From Bacillota bacterium (GTDB lineage Bacteria; Bacillota; Clostridia; Oscillospirales; Acutalibacteraceae): 64,000 bases of DNA. Below, piece after piece: positions 41,165-48,919 of the stretch; position 1 is the stretch's first letter; every line of letters begins with the position of its first letter. The stretch lies in the NCBI GenBank assembly GCA_023412715.1, contig JAEZCC010000037.1, forward strand, positions 62,001 to 126,000. Direction: 5' to 3'. The notes under the pieces were generated by a model. It was not told the DNA's origin and did no database searches. It saw only the letters and a program-made list of their open reading frames with translations. The translations under genes and the position numbers were made by a program.

Positions 41165-41213
41165 TTTATCACCTTCCCGTAAGGCGCAGGAGAATTTTCC
41201 CGCCGCCCGCGCT

Positions 41214-42155
41214 TCAAAGCAGTCTGCGGCGCAGCGCCCGCAGCTTTTCTTCCTCCACGCGGGAGACGCGCTGCGCTTCCCGCATGGATATTTTTTGAAA
41301 GCGGATCCTGTCCCCCGGCCTGCGCTGCGCGAAAACCGGCAGATCGGAAGAAATCACCGCGGCGATTTTCGCGTAGCCGCCCGTCGTCTGGCGGTCGCTC
41401 AGCATGACGATCGGTTTGCCGTCGGAGGGAATCTGCACCGCGCCGAACGGGATGCCGTCGGAGATGATGTCCGCCTTCGAGCGGTACTCGACCGGCGCGC
41501 CGTCGAGCGCACAGCCCATCCGGTCGCAGCGGTTCGTGACCGTCCACGCTTCCGAAAGGAACGTGCGGATGCCCGCCTGCGTGAAAGAATCGTCCTGCGG
41601 GCCGAGGATCACGCGTACCGCGGCTTCCGCCCCCGGCGGTTCGGGGACTTCCGCCCGGCGCAGCTCCATTTTGTCAAGGGCTGCGCGCGGCGCAAAGAGC
41701 GGAAGCTCGTCGCCGGTTTTGAGCCTGCGCCCCCCGAACCCGCCGAGGCCGCACTTGAGGTTGGTCGATTTGCTGCCCATCACGACCGGCACGTTAAGGC
41801 CGCCCGCGAAGGCGACGTAGGCCCGGCAGCCGCTTTTCGCGGGGCCGAGCGCAAGCACGTCGCCCGCCCGCACCGGGACCGCCGCGTACGTCGGCACGGG
41901 AGCGCCGTTGATGGTCGGCTCAAAGTTTCCGCCCGTCACGGCAACCACGTCCGGTTCGGTGAACTCCATCGAGGCGCCCGCCATCGTCATCTCGAGGGCG
42001 CCTTCGCCCGGCTGGTTGCCGACCAGAATGTTGGCGATCTTGAGCGCCTTCCGGTCCACCGCGCCGGAGGGGGAGATCCCCGTCCGCTGATAGCCGGTGC
42101 GCCCGAGGTCCTGCACGGTCGTCAGCAGGCCGGGGGAGAGAATGCGGATTCCCAT
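41214..42155 (-). CDS. pxpC: 5-oxoprolinase subunit C (KipA family)
   Basis: 313 residues of the biotin-dependent carboxyltransferase/KipA family. The N-terminus is diagnostic (ILSPGLLTTVQDLGRTGYQ), as are GAVDRKALKIANILVGN and the late DRQTTGGYAKIAAV. It forms the catalytic complex with PxpB. ATG at 42155, one base after the pxpB stop, so translation is coupled. The frame extends upstream inside pxpB but is not coding. Confidence 0.95.
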   Translation of the reverse strand: MGIRILSPGLLTTVQDLGRTGYQRTGISPSGAVDRKALKIANILVGNQPGEGALEMTMAGASMEFTEPDVVAVTGGNFEPTINGAPVPTYAAVPVRAGDVLALGPAKSGCRAYVAFAGGLNVPVVMGSKSTNLKCGLGGFGGRRLKTGDELPLFAPRAALDKMELRRAEVPEPPGAEAAVRVILGPQDDSFTQAGIRTFLSEAWTVTNRCDRMGCALDGAPVEYRSKADIISDGIPFGAVQIPSDGKPIVMLSDRQTTGGYAKIAAVISSDLPVFAQRRPGDRIRFQKISMREAQRVSRVEEEKLRALRRRLL

Positions 42156-42156
42156 C

Positions 42157-42885
42157 TCAGCGGCCCCCTTCCACGACGCTGCATTCGTACCGCCCGGCCT
42201 GTACGAGCCCCTCAATCCTGCGGAACTCTTCCTCCGTGACCGGGCAGAAGCGGATGAAGTCGCCGGCGCGGTACAGAATCGGATCATCCCGGTCAGGGTC
42301 GTACGGCCTGACCGGCGTTTTGCCAATCAGCCGCCAGCCGCCGGGCGACGGCATGGGGTAGATGCCCGTCTGCTCGCCGCCGATGGCCACGGACCCGGCG
42401 GGGATGGTCTGGCGCGGCGTGGCGAGGCGCGGCGTAGCAAGCTTTTTGTCCATGCCGCCGAGGTAGGCGAAGCCGGGCAGAAAGCCCAGCATGTAGATCA
42501 GGTAATCCCGCGAGGAGTGGAGCCGCACGACCTCTTCCGGCGAAAGGCCGGCGTGCGCGGCGACGTCCGCGAGGTCTTCACCGTACCGCCCGCCGTAGCA
42601 GACGGGGATTTCGACGACCCGCTTCGGCCGGCCCGCCGCGCCGCCCAGCGAGCCTGCCAGCCGGCGCAGCCTGCGCGACAGCGGGCCGAACCGCACGCGG
42701 CGCGGGTTGTAGCACACCAGCAGCGAACGGTAGGTCGGCACCGTCTCGGTGACGCCGTAAAGGTTTGCGGCACGGACGGCGTCGTCCATCGCCGTGACCC
42801 GGCCGTTGATTTCTTCGCTGATCTCGCTGCCGAACTCCACGGCCAAGGCGCAGTCGCCCGCCGGGAGGATTTTCATCTCAGGCAT
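42157..42885 (-). CDS. pxpB: 5-oxoprolinase subunit B (KipI family)
   Basis: 242 residues of the allophanate hydrolase subunit 1/KipI family. It shows GDCALAVEFGSEIS near the N-terminus, the family signature GFLPGFAYLGGMD, TPRQTIPAGSVAIGG, and GGWRLIGKTPVRPYDP. ATG at 42885 with AAGGAGG upstream. It overlaps the DUF4392 gene by eight bases, showing that the DUF4392 product belongs to the same translational unit. Confidence 0.95.
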   Translation of the reverse strand: MPEMKILPAGDCALAVEFGSEISEEINGRVTAMDDAVRAANLYGVTETVPTYRSLLVCYNPRRVRFGPLSRRLRRLAGSLGGAAGRPKRVVEIPVCYGGRYGEDLADVAAHAGLSPEEVVRLHSSRDYLIYMLGFLPGFAYLGGMDKKLATPRLATPRQTIPAGSVAIGGEQTGIYPMPSPGGWRLIGKTPVRPYDPDRDDPILYRAGDFIRFCPVTEEEFRRIEGLVQAGRYECSVVEGGR

Positions 42886-43963
42886 GCGCTTCCTCCTTGT
42901 AGAAGCCGAGCTCGAGAACCTTTTCGAACCATCTCTTTCCGGGCGCGAAACGCTCGTAGCCGAGGGCGTACTGCACGCATTCGCGCATCAGGCCGGAAAT
43001 CAGCGCGTTCATCCTGAGATCGAAGCCGTCGACGGCGGGCTCCAGCCAGCCGTCCATGTTGACCTGCCCGCTGCGGGACGCGGTCACGATGGATTCTTTC
43101 TCCAGTTCCATGTCCTGCATGACGTCCGGATTCTTCGCGAGGTAGGCGAGCGCGGCAATCATGCCGTAGCACCCCCAGTTCGAGACCGTCGCCGTCAGGG
43201 CGACGTCCGCTTTGGTGCGCGCGGCCAGGCCGCCGCCGCATCCGCAGGTGCAGCGCCCCTGCCCGGCGTAAGGGATGTATTTCGCGAGGTGCTCGCCGAG
43301 GGCGCCGAGGCCCATCTCATTGCCGAGGTCGCCGATGGAGATGACGGGGATGCCCTTTGCCTGGACCTTTTCGAAGATCGCTTCGGATTTCGCCTCAAGC
43401 TCCGTAATATCTTTGCCGACGGAATTGTGGTAGACGCCGAGGCGGTTGGCTCCGGCGGCCTCCGTGCTGACGAGGACGGAAGGCAGGCCGTGCGAAAGGA
43501 TTTCATCCGCCTGCACAGCCGCTTCGGCGGCGTCTTTGGTAAAGACCTGCACCGCCATCGAGGCGGGGAAGCGCTTCAGCTCGTCGATGCTCCGGTACAG
43601 GTGCAGCCCCATGACGGGCGCCATGTTCTTCACCGCGGGAAGGTTTTCTTCCGGGCAGATGAGCACCGGCTTCGCGCCGAACGCCTTGACGAGGGCGCGC
43701 GCCAGCAGCATGGCGCCGACGATGCCGTCCGTCTCCGCGCAGCGGGAGGGGATCAGCACGAAGCCTGTCAGAATGTAAACAAGGCCGTTTTCCCGGACGG
43801 TCTGCGCCAGCTTTCTGGCGGCGTGCAGAGAGACGGGCTCGCCCGCAAGTCTGCGGGCGGCGGGGTAAAGGATGCGGCACACGCCGTATCCGCGGGGGTC
43901 GAGGTTCATCAGGTCGTCAAGGTTCTGCCCTACGTTATATTGTGCAAGCTCCTGCTGATTCAT
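42878..43963 (-). CDS. DUF4392 protein, D-glutamate cyclase C-terminal-like
   Basis: 361 residues. The DUF4392 domain shows YILTGFVLIPSRCAETDGIVGAM, the ADEILSHGLP region, a cysteine/glycine-rich GRCTCGCGGGLAARTKADV, and SNWGCYGMIAALAYL. In vertebrates this domain is the C-terminal half of DGLUCY, the mitochondrial D-glutamate cyclase, whose N-terminal half is the DUF1445 domain encoded two genes downstream. The CxCGCGGG cluster could bind a metal or Fe-S centre; that is speculation. ATG at 43963; 19 bp after the transaminase gene, and overlapping pxpB by eight bases. Confidence 0.87.
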   Translation of the reverse strand: MNQQELAQYNVGQNLDDLMNLDPRGYGVCRILYPAARRLAGEPVSLHAARKLAQTVRENGLVYILTGFVLIPSRCAETDGIVGAMLLARALVKAFGAKPVLICPEENLPAVKNMAPVMGLHLYRSIDELKRFPASMAVQVFTKDAAEAAVQADEILSHGLPSVLVSTEAAGANRLGVYHNSVGKDITELEAKSEAIFEKVQAKGIPVISIGDLGNEMGLGALGEHLAKYIPYAGQGRCTCGCGGGLAARTKADVALTATVSNWGCYGMIAALAYLAKNPDVMQDMELEKESIVTASRSGQVNMDGWLEPAVDGFDLRMNALISGLMRECVQYALGYERFAPGKRWFEKVLELGFYKEEAHA

Positions 43964-43982
43964 GGTTTTCTCCAGTCGCCGT

Positions 43983-44849
43983 TTATTTCGAGTAGTCGGA
44001 GAACTTGATTTTGCAGTATTCTTCGAACTGCCCGACGGCCGCGTCCTGAAGCTTTTTCAGCAGCGCGGGTGCTTTCCCGCCGACGGGCCTGCCGTCTATT
44101 TCGACCGCGGCGTTGCAGAGCGTGCCGGAGCTGTGGACGACGACCTCGTCGGCGTCGAACAGCTCGTCGAGCGTGAAGGCGGTCTGGTCGACCGGAATGC
44201 CGAGTCCGGCGGCGAGCTGCACCAGGTGCTTGCGCGCCGTGCCGGGAAGAATCAGGTTGCTCAGCGGTGCGGTGCGGAACGTGCCGTCCTTGAGGATGGA
44301 GATGTTGCTGTGGGCGCATTCCGTCACGACGAAGCCGCGGTGGAAGACCGCCTCCTCGCAGCCGGCCTCTTTGGCGCGCTGGGCCGCCATCACGCTGGGA
44401 ATCAGATTCAGCGTCTTGATGTCGCAGTGGAAGAACCGGGTGTCTTCCATCGTGATCAGCCTGTATCTCTTGTCGATTGCGCGCAGCGGCATCGGCCTGA
44501 CGGTGATAAGCAGGTTCGCGCTCCCGTTTTCGGGGAAGACGTGGTTGCGCATGCCCGTGCCGCGCGTCGCCTGCCAGTAGACCATCAGGCTCGCTTCGGC
44601 GTCGACCCGGTCCACGCAGGACTGAAGCGCGGCGGCAAGCTCTTCCCTCGGCATTTTGAACGGGATTTCAAGCTTTTTGCAGCTGCGGTAAAAACGGTCG
44701 AGGTGATCGTCAATGGCAAAGATGACATGGTTTGCGGCGTAGGTTGCGTCGTAGACGCCGTCGCCGAAATACACCACGCGGTCGTTCATCGGAATCGTCA
44801 TTTCCTCAATCGGTCCCGTTTTGCCATTGTAATACCCGATGTTTTTCAT
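43983..44849 (-). CDS. D-amino acid transaminase (class IV aminotransferase)
   Basis: 288 residues of fold-type IV PLP enzyme, typically exchanging D-alanine and D-glutamate with their keto acids. The N-terminal VVYFGDGVYDATYA, the PLP-lysine region DIKTLNLIPSVMAAQRAKEAG, the E-containing VTECAHSNISIL, and VHSSGTLCNAAVEIDG agree with Dat rather than with IlvE, although IlvE-like specificity is not excluded. ATG at 44849 with AGGAGG. First gene of the operon with DUF4392 and pxp genes, so its likely role is moving D-glutamate nitrogen. Confidence 0.88.
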   Translation of the reverse strand: MKNIGYYNGKTGPIEEMTIPMNDRVVYFGDGVYDATYAANHVIFAIDDHLDRFYRSCKKLEIPFKMPREELAAALQSCVDRVDAEASLMVYWQATRGTGMRNHVFPENGSANLLITVRPMPLRAIDKRYRLITMEDTRFFHCDIKTLNLIPSVMAAQRAKEAGCEEAVFHRGFVVTECAHSNISILKDGTFRTAPLSNLILPGTARKHLVQLAAGLGIPVDQTAFTLDELFDADEVVVHSSGTLCNAAVEIDGRPVGGKAPALLKKLQDAAVGQFEEYCKIKFSDYSK

Positions 44850-44876
44850 AAAGAGCCTCCTGCAATTAAATTTGTC

Positions 44877-44920
44877 CGGCCGGCAGCCGCGCCCGCAGGG
44901 CCGCGCGGGCGAAACCGGCC
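44877..44920 (-). promoter_or_regulatory. Strong GC hairpin in the leader of the D-glutamate operon
   Basis: Outer GGCCGG...CCGGCC and inner CGCCCGC...GCGGGCG arms, directly between the 32-bp palindrome and the ribosome site of the transaminase gene. Confidence 0.45.
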
Positions 44921-44928
44921 GCAAAAAA

Positions 44929-44960
44929 TGGGCCATTTAACCCTAGGATTAAATGACCCA
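44929..44960. repeat. 32-bp near-perfect palindrome: operator or attenuator stem
   Basis: Two 16-base halves centred on CTAG match at 14 of 16 positions (TGGG.CATTTAA.CCT in each half). Read on the minus strand it is followed by TTTTTTG, so the RNA could form a terminator. It also lies over the -10 region of a second possible promoter. Confidence 0.65.
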
Positions 44961-44968
44961 ATTGTCAA
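44940..44968 (-). promoter_or_regulatory. Second possible promoter, overlapped by the palindrome
   Basis: Perfect TTGACA (44963-44968), 17 bp, poor -10 TAGGGT (44940-44945). Confidence 0.3.
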
Positions 44969-45033
44969 ACGAATAAATTTTAAAAAAATAAGGCGGAATC
45001 TGGCCATATTGCCACAACCTCTTGCACGGCTTT

Positions 45034-45062
45034 ATTTTAAACTGTTAGAGCGGCCTTGTCAA
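45034..45062 (-). promoter_or_regulatory. Main promoter of the D-glutamate/5-oxoproline operon
   Basis: Minus strand perfect TTGACA (45057-45062), 17 bp, TAAAAT (45034-45039). It gives a leader of about 180 nt containing the palindrome and the GC hairpin. Bases 45063-45193 upstream of it hold no gene. Confidence 0.75.
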
Positions 45063-45193
45063 CAGTTTTACGGCTTGAAAGCAGATTGCGAACAATTGGA
45101 ACACAGGCCGCCCAAAAGTTTCGATTTTAAAGCGGGAGGCCGAAAAAATCAGGGAAAATAAACGGAAACCCGACGAAAAATACGCCGCGCCGG

Positions 45194-45946
45194 TCACTGC
45201 CCCAGAAGCGCGCCTAACTTTTTGAAATCCGGGCGGCCCGCGCCGTCCATCAGGTAGGCCGGATCGTCGGCGCCGGGGCTGCGGTTGCCGTTGAGCGAGC
45301 GGATGATTGCCTTCGCGTCGTTGATGCCGACGCCGTGCCCGTAGTACAGGCCGCCGCCGAGCTGCACCACGTTTTCCCCCTGCCACATGGGCACGAGGGG
45401 ATCCACGTCCGGGTTCGCAAAATACCGCCGGTCGCCGGGCAGATAATCCGGGTATTTCTCCAGGTAGCCGAAGCCCTGCAGCCGCGGGTCGAGGCGGCGC
45501 CAGTTCATCAGCTCGATTTTCGGGAACAGGCGGTCGAACTGCCCCGCGCCGAAGACCTTGACCAGCGCGCCGTAAAGCACAATCATCATCGCCGTCGCGC
45601 ATTCCGTCCCGTATTTGCGGCCGTTGCGGAAGATGTCCTGAATGGCCGCCGCGGGAGAGGCGTCTTTTTTCAGCCGGAAGCCGCCGTTCGGCATCCGGTC
45701 CCAGTAGTCCGGGTTGCAGGTGCTGTCGCGGAACACGGCGAAGCGTATCCCGCTGCGCGCGAGATCGTTTGAAGCCTGCACGAGTTCCGCCCGCAGGTTC
45801 AGCTCAAAGCGGAGCTGGTTTTCCGTCTCGAAGGAAAATACGGCGTCGGAGGAGGACATGGCCGCGAGGATGTCTTTTGCGGTTCCGTTCTGCGGGGGCT
45901 GCGAGAGATCCGAAGCGGCAACGGTTTTGCCCGCGATTTTTATCAT
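45194..45946 (-). CDS. tgl: Protein-glutamine gamma-glutamyltransferase (spore coat transglutaminase)
   Basis: 250 residues, close to the 245 of B. subtilis Tgl, which cross-links coat proteins through epsilon-(gamma-glutamyl)lysine bonds late in sporulation. The catalytic Cys lies in YGTECATAMMIVLYGAL. ELNLRAELVQASNDLARSG, NPDYWDRMPNGGFRLK, MWQGENVVQLGGGLYYGHG and GINDAKAI are all recognisably Tgl. ATG at 45946 behind GGGAGGG; it overlaps the upstream gene by four bases (ATGA). Mother-cell expression is expected from the family. Confidence 0.9.
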   Translation of the reverse strand: MIKIAGKTVAASDLSQPPQNGTAKDILAAMSSSDAVFSFETENQLRFELNLRAELVQASNDLARSGIRFAVFRDSTCNPDYWDRMPNGGFRLKKDASPAAAIQDIFRNGRKYGTECATAMMIVLYGALVKVFGAGQFDRLFPKIELMNWRRLDPRLQGFGYLEKYPDYLPGDRRYFANPDVDPLVPMWQGENVVQLGGGLYYGHGVGINDAKAIIRSLNGNRSPGADDPAYLMDGAGRPDFKKLGALLGQ

Positions 45947-46926
45947 CGCCCGTCCCTCCCGCCGTTTTTCGCAATGTTCAGCTGAACGTCGGTCGGGCTG
46001 CGCATCCACCGCTTCCAGCGGCCGGGGTTCCGCCTGTGGAACAGGGCGGAAAAATGGGCCAGCGTTTCCTTTTCGTCGTCGCGCAGCTGTTCGAAGCCGG
46101 AGAGGACGGATTCCTCCGCCGAGGAAAGGCTGCCAAGAATCTCATGCCTGTGGTCCGCGACCGTCTTCCCCAGGTATTTGGCCGCGAGGTCGACCCGGCA
46201 GACGTCAGGCTGCGACGTCCCGTTGAAGCCGATGCATCCGAACAGGAGGTACGGGCCGTTTTCTTCCAGCCATTTCAGGTAAGAGGCGTATTGCTCCTGC
46301 CGCGTCTGGCCGTTTTCGGCATGCGGCAGGTGAAGCAGCTCTTCGGCGAGCTCAGTGTCGCGTTCGTCGTTCGAACGAAGGTAGTCCGCGGCGAGCCGCA
46401 GCGCTTTCGGGCTGCGCGACTGCAGAAAGGCCCAGGCCAGGTCGTGCACGTAGCCGCCTTTCCGGTTCCTGCTGAAAATGAGGGAAACAAGATCCGGCAG
46501 GAAGGATTCGTTGTGGTAGTTTTTTGCGAGGACGGCCGCGCTGGTGTCGATGATGCGGTCGAAATCCCCGTCCATCCCGTCGTCCAGCATGCCGGTCAGA
46601 AAGATCCACAGCAGCGCGTCCTGGCAGCCGCCGTCGAAGGATGGGCAGACGCCCATGCCGGTTTTCTGCCCGGACAGGATGGTCTCGCAGAGGCGGCAGG
46701 CCGTGCGGGCGCGTCCGCCGAGCTCTTCCTGCATCTGCAGCCGGCGGATCTCCGGCAGCAGGACGAAGAAGGTCCCGAAGGTGAGGGACGGGTCGTCCGC
46801 AAGCTTCAGCGCGGCGGCGCGCCCTTTCTTTTCATATTCCTGAAAAAATTCACGGCAGGCCTGCGTTCCGCGGTTTTTCCGGATACCGTCCAGCACGGCC
46901 GCCGTCGGATGATTGATTCTGTTCAT
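45943..46926 (-). CDS. Unknown protein translationally coupled to tgl
   Basis: 327 residues; I do not recognise the family. Soluble, no signal peptide, mostly predicted helical with repeated Leu/Ala-rich stretches (FGTFFVLLPEIRRLQMQ, LAADYLRSNDERDTELAEELL). It has several Cys (ACREF, ACRLC, GVCPSFDGGC). TSQPDVCRVDLAAKYLG lies near the C-terminal third. ATG at 46926 with GGGAGAGAG. Its stop overlaps the tgl start (ATGA), which strongly suggests a partner or substrate relation with the transglutaminase, and so perhaps a role in coat assembly. A CATAGTAT box preceded by GGAACAA upstream (around 46970-47000) loosely resembles a sigma-E/K promoter. Confidence 0.75.
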   Translation of the reverse strand: MNRINHPTAAVLDGIRKNRGTQACREFFQEYEKKGRAAALKLADDPSLTFGTFFVLLPEIRRLQMQEELGGRARTACRLCETILSGQKTGMGVCPSFDGGCQDALLWIFLTGMLDDGMDGDFDRIIDTSAAVLAKNYHNESFLPDLVSLIFSRNRKGGYVHDLAWAFLQSRSPKALRLAADYLRSNDERDTELAEELLHLPHAENGQTRQEQYASYLKWLEENGPYLLFGCIGFNGTSQPDVCRVDLAAKYLGKTVADHRHEILGSLSSAEESVLSGFEQLRDDEKETLAHFSALFHRRNPGRWKRWMRSPTDVQLNIAKNGGRDGR

Positions 46927-47026
46927 ATGGGCTCTCTCCCTTTTCTTGTCGTAAGGAAGTTAACAGTCCATACTATGGAAAACCGGCGGGTTTGTTCCGC
47001 AACGTGCGTAAAATCCGGAAAAGGCG

Positions 47027-47052
47027 CAAAAAAAAGCGCCCCGAAGGGCGCC
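47027..47052 (-). terminator. Terminator of the oppA-like gene
   Basis: GGCGCCC-TTCG-GGGCGCT stem followed by a run of T on the minus strand, 34 bases after the stop. Confidence 0.85.
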
Positions 47053-47085
47053 TTTACACGGCCGGAGCGAAGCGCGGGAGAAAAA

Positions 47086-48696
47086 TCAGCTCTTCCCGGC
47101 GTTCATGAAATCCACGCCGCCCTGGTACGGCCGGGACACGATGCCGGTCACGCCCTTTGCAAGCGCAAAGTAGTTTTTTTCGTAATACAGCGGGTAGAAC
47201 ACGGCCTGGTCGCTCAGCATCTTTTCCGCCGACGCATAGGCCGCGGCGGCGTCTTTTCCGCTTTTCGACTGGGCGGCGCTCACGAGGGCGTCGTAAGACG
47301 CATTGCTCCACCGGGCCGGGTTCGCGGAAACGCCGCTGCAGAACTGGTACAGCGAGGAGAACGGCCCGTCGGCCGCCGGCCTGACGGGATAGACGGCCAG
47401 ATCATAGTCCCCGGAGCGCACGGCGGCGGCAAGGTCGCTTTCCGCCATCGGCTTCATGTTGAAGTAGTCGTGGAACTGGGCGTTCCAGGCGGCGATCATT
47501 TCGTTCACCATCAGCTTGACGTTCGTCTCGTCTGGGCAGAGGACCGCGACGGATTCCACCTGCTTCATCTTGAGCTGGGAAAGGCCGGAGGCAAGGGTCC
47601 GGGCCGCGTCCGCGCTTTGCTTCAGGTAAAAGGGCCCGCCCGCCGCCGAGCGGTAGTTTTCGCCGTCCAGCGTCGTCCCGGGCAGAAGGATGTCCTCCGC
47701 CGCCGAGGTGTCGTTCGGCAGGTGCGAAAGCACGGCCTTCCGGTCGAAAGCCTGAAGGAAGGCCCGGCGCACGTTCAGGTTTTTGAACATGGCCGACTGC
47801 GTGTTGAAGCAGAGTCCCCAGGTGGCATCCTGAACAGAAGAAAGCGTGCACCCGGCCGCCTTTGCCTCGCCCGCCTGCGCCGGCGTGATGGGCGAGGCGT
47901 CCACGACGCCGTTTTTCAGGGCGGCGACGGGGTCGGAGAGGTTGGCGGTATCGCCGATGCTGAAGTCCACGGCGGCGGGCAGGGGGGACTGCGCCCCGCT
48001 GTAGGTGGAAGAGCGCTTGAGGTTCAGGTATTTGCCGTGGTCCCAGCCGTAGGCGCCGTCTATGACGAACGGCCCGTTGCCGAGCAGATATTTGATTTCA
48101 AGGCCGTAGCGGCCTGCGGATTTGTTGAAAAATGTTTCGTTGCAGGGCATGAACGCGGGGCTGGCCGTCAGTACGGCGAAATCCGGGCAGGCGTATTCCG
48201 TTTCCACCACGAGGGTATGGCTGTCGGGCGCCGTTACCCCCAGCTGGGAAACGGGAAGCTGCCCGGCGTGCACCTTTCTGGCGTTTTTGATGCTGTACAT
48301 CTGCGTGCAGGTGGAAGATCCGGTTTTCGGGTCCAGCGCCCGCTGAAAGGCGAACACGAAATCGGCCGCCGTGACCGGCGTCTTGTCGGACCATCTGGCG
48401 CCGGAGCGCAGGGTGAACGTAAACCTGGTGTCCCCGTTGGAAGAGGTCCATTTTTCCGCGGCGCCGGGGACGGCCTTTCCGTTTGCGTCAAGGCGCGCAA
48501 GCCCTTCGAACAGGGCCTGGACCGCAATGACGGACGGAACGTCGGCGGCTACCTGCGGGTCCAGGGCCTCCGGCTCCGCAGCAAGATGATAGGTGATTGT
48601 TTTGTCGGCGTTTTTCGCGCCGCCTTTTTTGCAGCCCGCCAGAGAAAACAGCAGGGCCGCGCAGAGCGCCAGAGAGATCGCCCTTTTCCAAAACAT
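47086..48696 (-). CDS. Peptide ABC transporter substrate-binding lipoprotein (OppA family)
   Basis: 536 residues. A lipoprotein signal peptide ends with the lipobox LAGC (Cys about 22), so it is tethered to the outer face of the membrane. The SBP family 5 signature region is visible (RSGARWSDKTPVTAADFVFAFQRALDP), with many aromatic residues typical of peptide binders. No permease or ATPase genes are adjacent, so it is an orphan binding protein that must use a transporter encoded elsewhere, or act as a receptor. Promoter and terminator show that it is monocistronic. Confidence 0.93.
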   Translation of the reverse strand: MFWKRAISLALCAALLFSLAGCKKGGAKNADKTITYHLAAEPEALDPQVAADVPSVIAVQALFEGLARLDANGKAVPGAAEKWTSSNGDTRFTFTLRSGARWSDKTPVTAADFVFAFQRALDPKTGSSTCTQMYSIKNARKVHAGQLPVSQLGVTAPDSHTLVVETEYACPDFAVLTASPAFMPCNETFFNKSAGRYGLEIKYLLGNGPFVIDGAYGWDHGKYLNLKRSSTYSGAQSPLPAAVDFSIGDTANLSDPVAALKNGVVDASPITPAQAGEAKAAGCTLSSVQDATWGLCFNTQSAMFKNLNVRRAFLQAFDRKAVLSHLPNDTSAAEDILLPGTTLDGENYRSAAGGPFYLKQSADAARTLASGLSQLKMKQVESVAVLCPDETNVKLMVNEMIAAWNAQFHDYFNMKPMAESDLAAAVRSGDYDLAVYPVRPAADGPFSSLYQFCSGVSANPARWSNASYDALVSAAQSKSGKDAAAAYASAEKMLSDQAVFYPLYYEKNYFALAKGVTGIVSRPYQGGVDFMNAGKS

Positions 48697-48740
48697 GTCT
48701 CAGCCCTCCCGGCGAGTATTGCAAAGTGGTTGCAACCTGT

Positions 48741-48769
48741 ATTTTATCATTTTCAGGCCCTGTTTTCAA
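48741..48769 (-). promoter_or_regulatory. Promoter of the oppA-like gene
   Basis: Minus strand TTGAAA (48764-48769), 17 bp, TAAAAT (48741-48746). A perfect 10-bp palindrome GGTTGCAACC lies immediately downstream (about 48729-48738), at the transcript start, and could be an operator. Confidence 0.65.
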
Positions 48770-48825
48770 CGAAACTGACAGGATTGTTATATTTTCCAGA
48801 AATGTGCGGAAAACGGCCGCACCGC

Positions 48826-48866
48826 AGCAAAAAGCGGGCCGCTCCGCTTTTTGCAGAAGGCCCGCC
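48826..48866 (-). terminator. Terminator of the pgk-tpiA-gpmI operon
   Basis: GCGGGCC...GGCCCGC stem (48833-48866) followed by TTTTTG on the minus strand, about 55 bases after the gpmI stop. Confidence 0.75.
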
Positions 48867-48919
48867 TTTACATTAATATAGTATTTTTTCCATGGCGCAT
48901 ATTACCGCGCCGCGGAGCG

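Noticed and set aside
45769..48876. 1035-codon open frame on the plus strand
   Set aside because: It runs antisense through tgl, its partner, a terminator and oppA. Its product is a low-complexity Arg/Gly/Ala/Val sequence with no start signals.
48871..48900. AT-rich palindromic stretch after gpmI as an attachment site
   Set aside because: Too short, no matching copy in the window, and no integrase.
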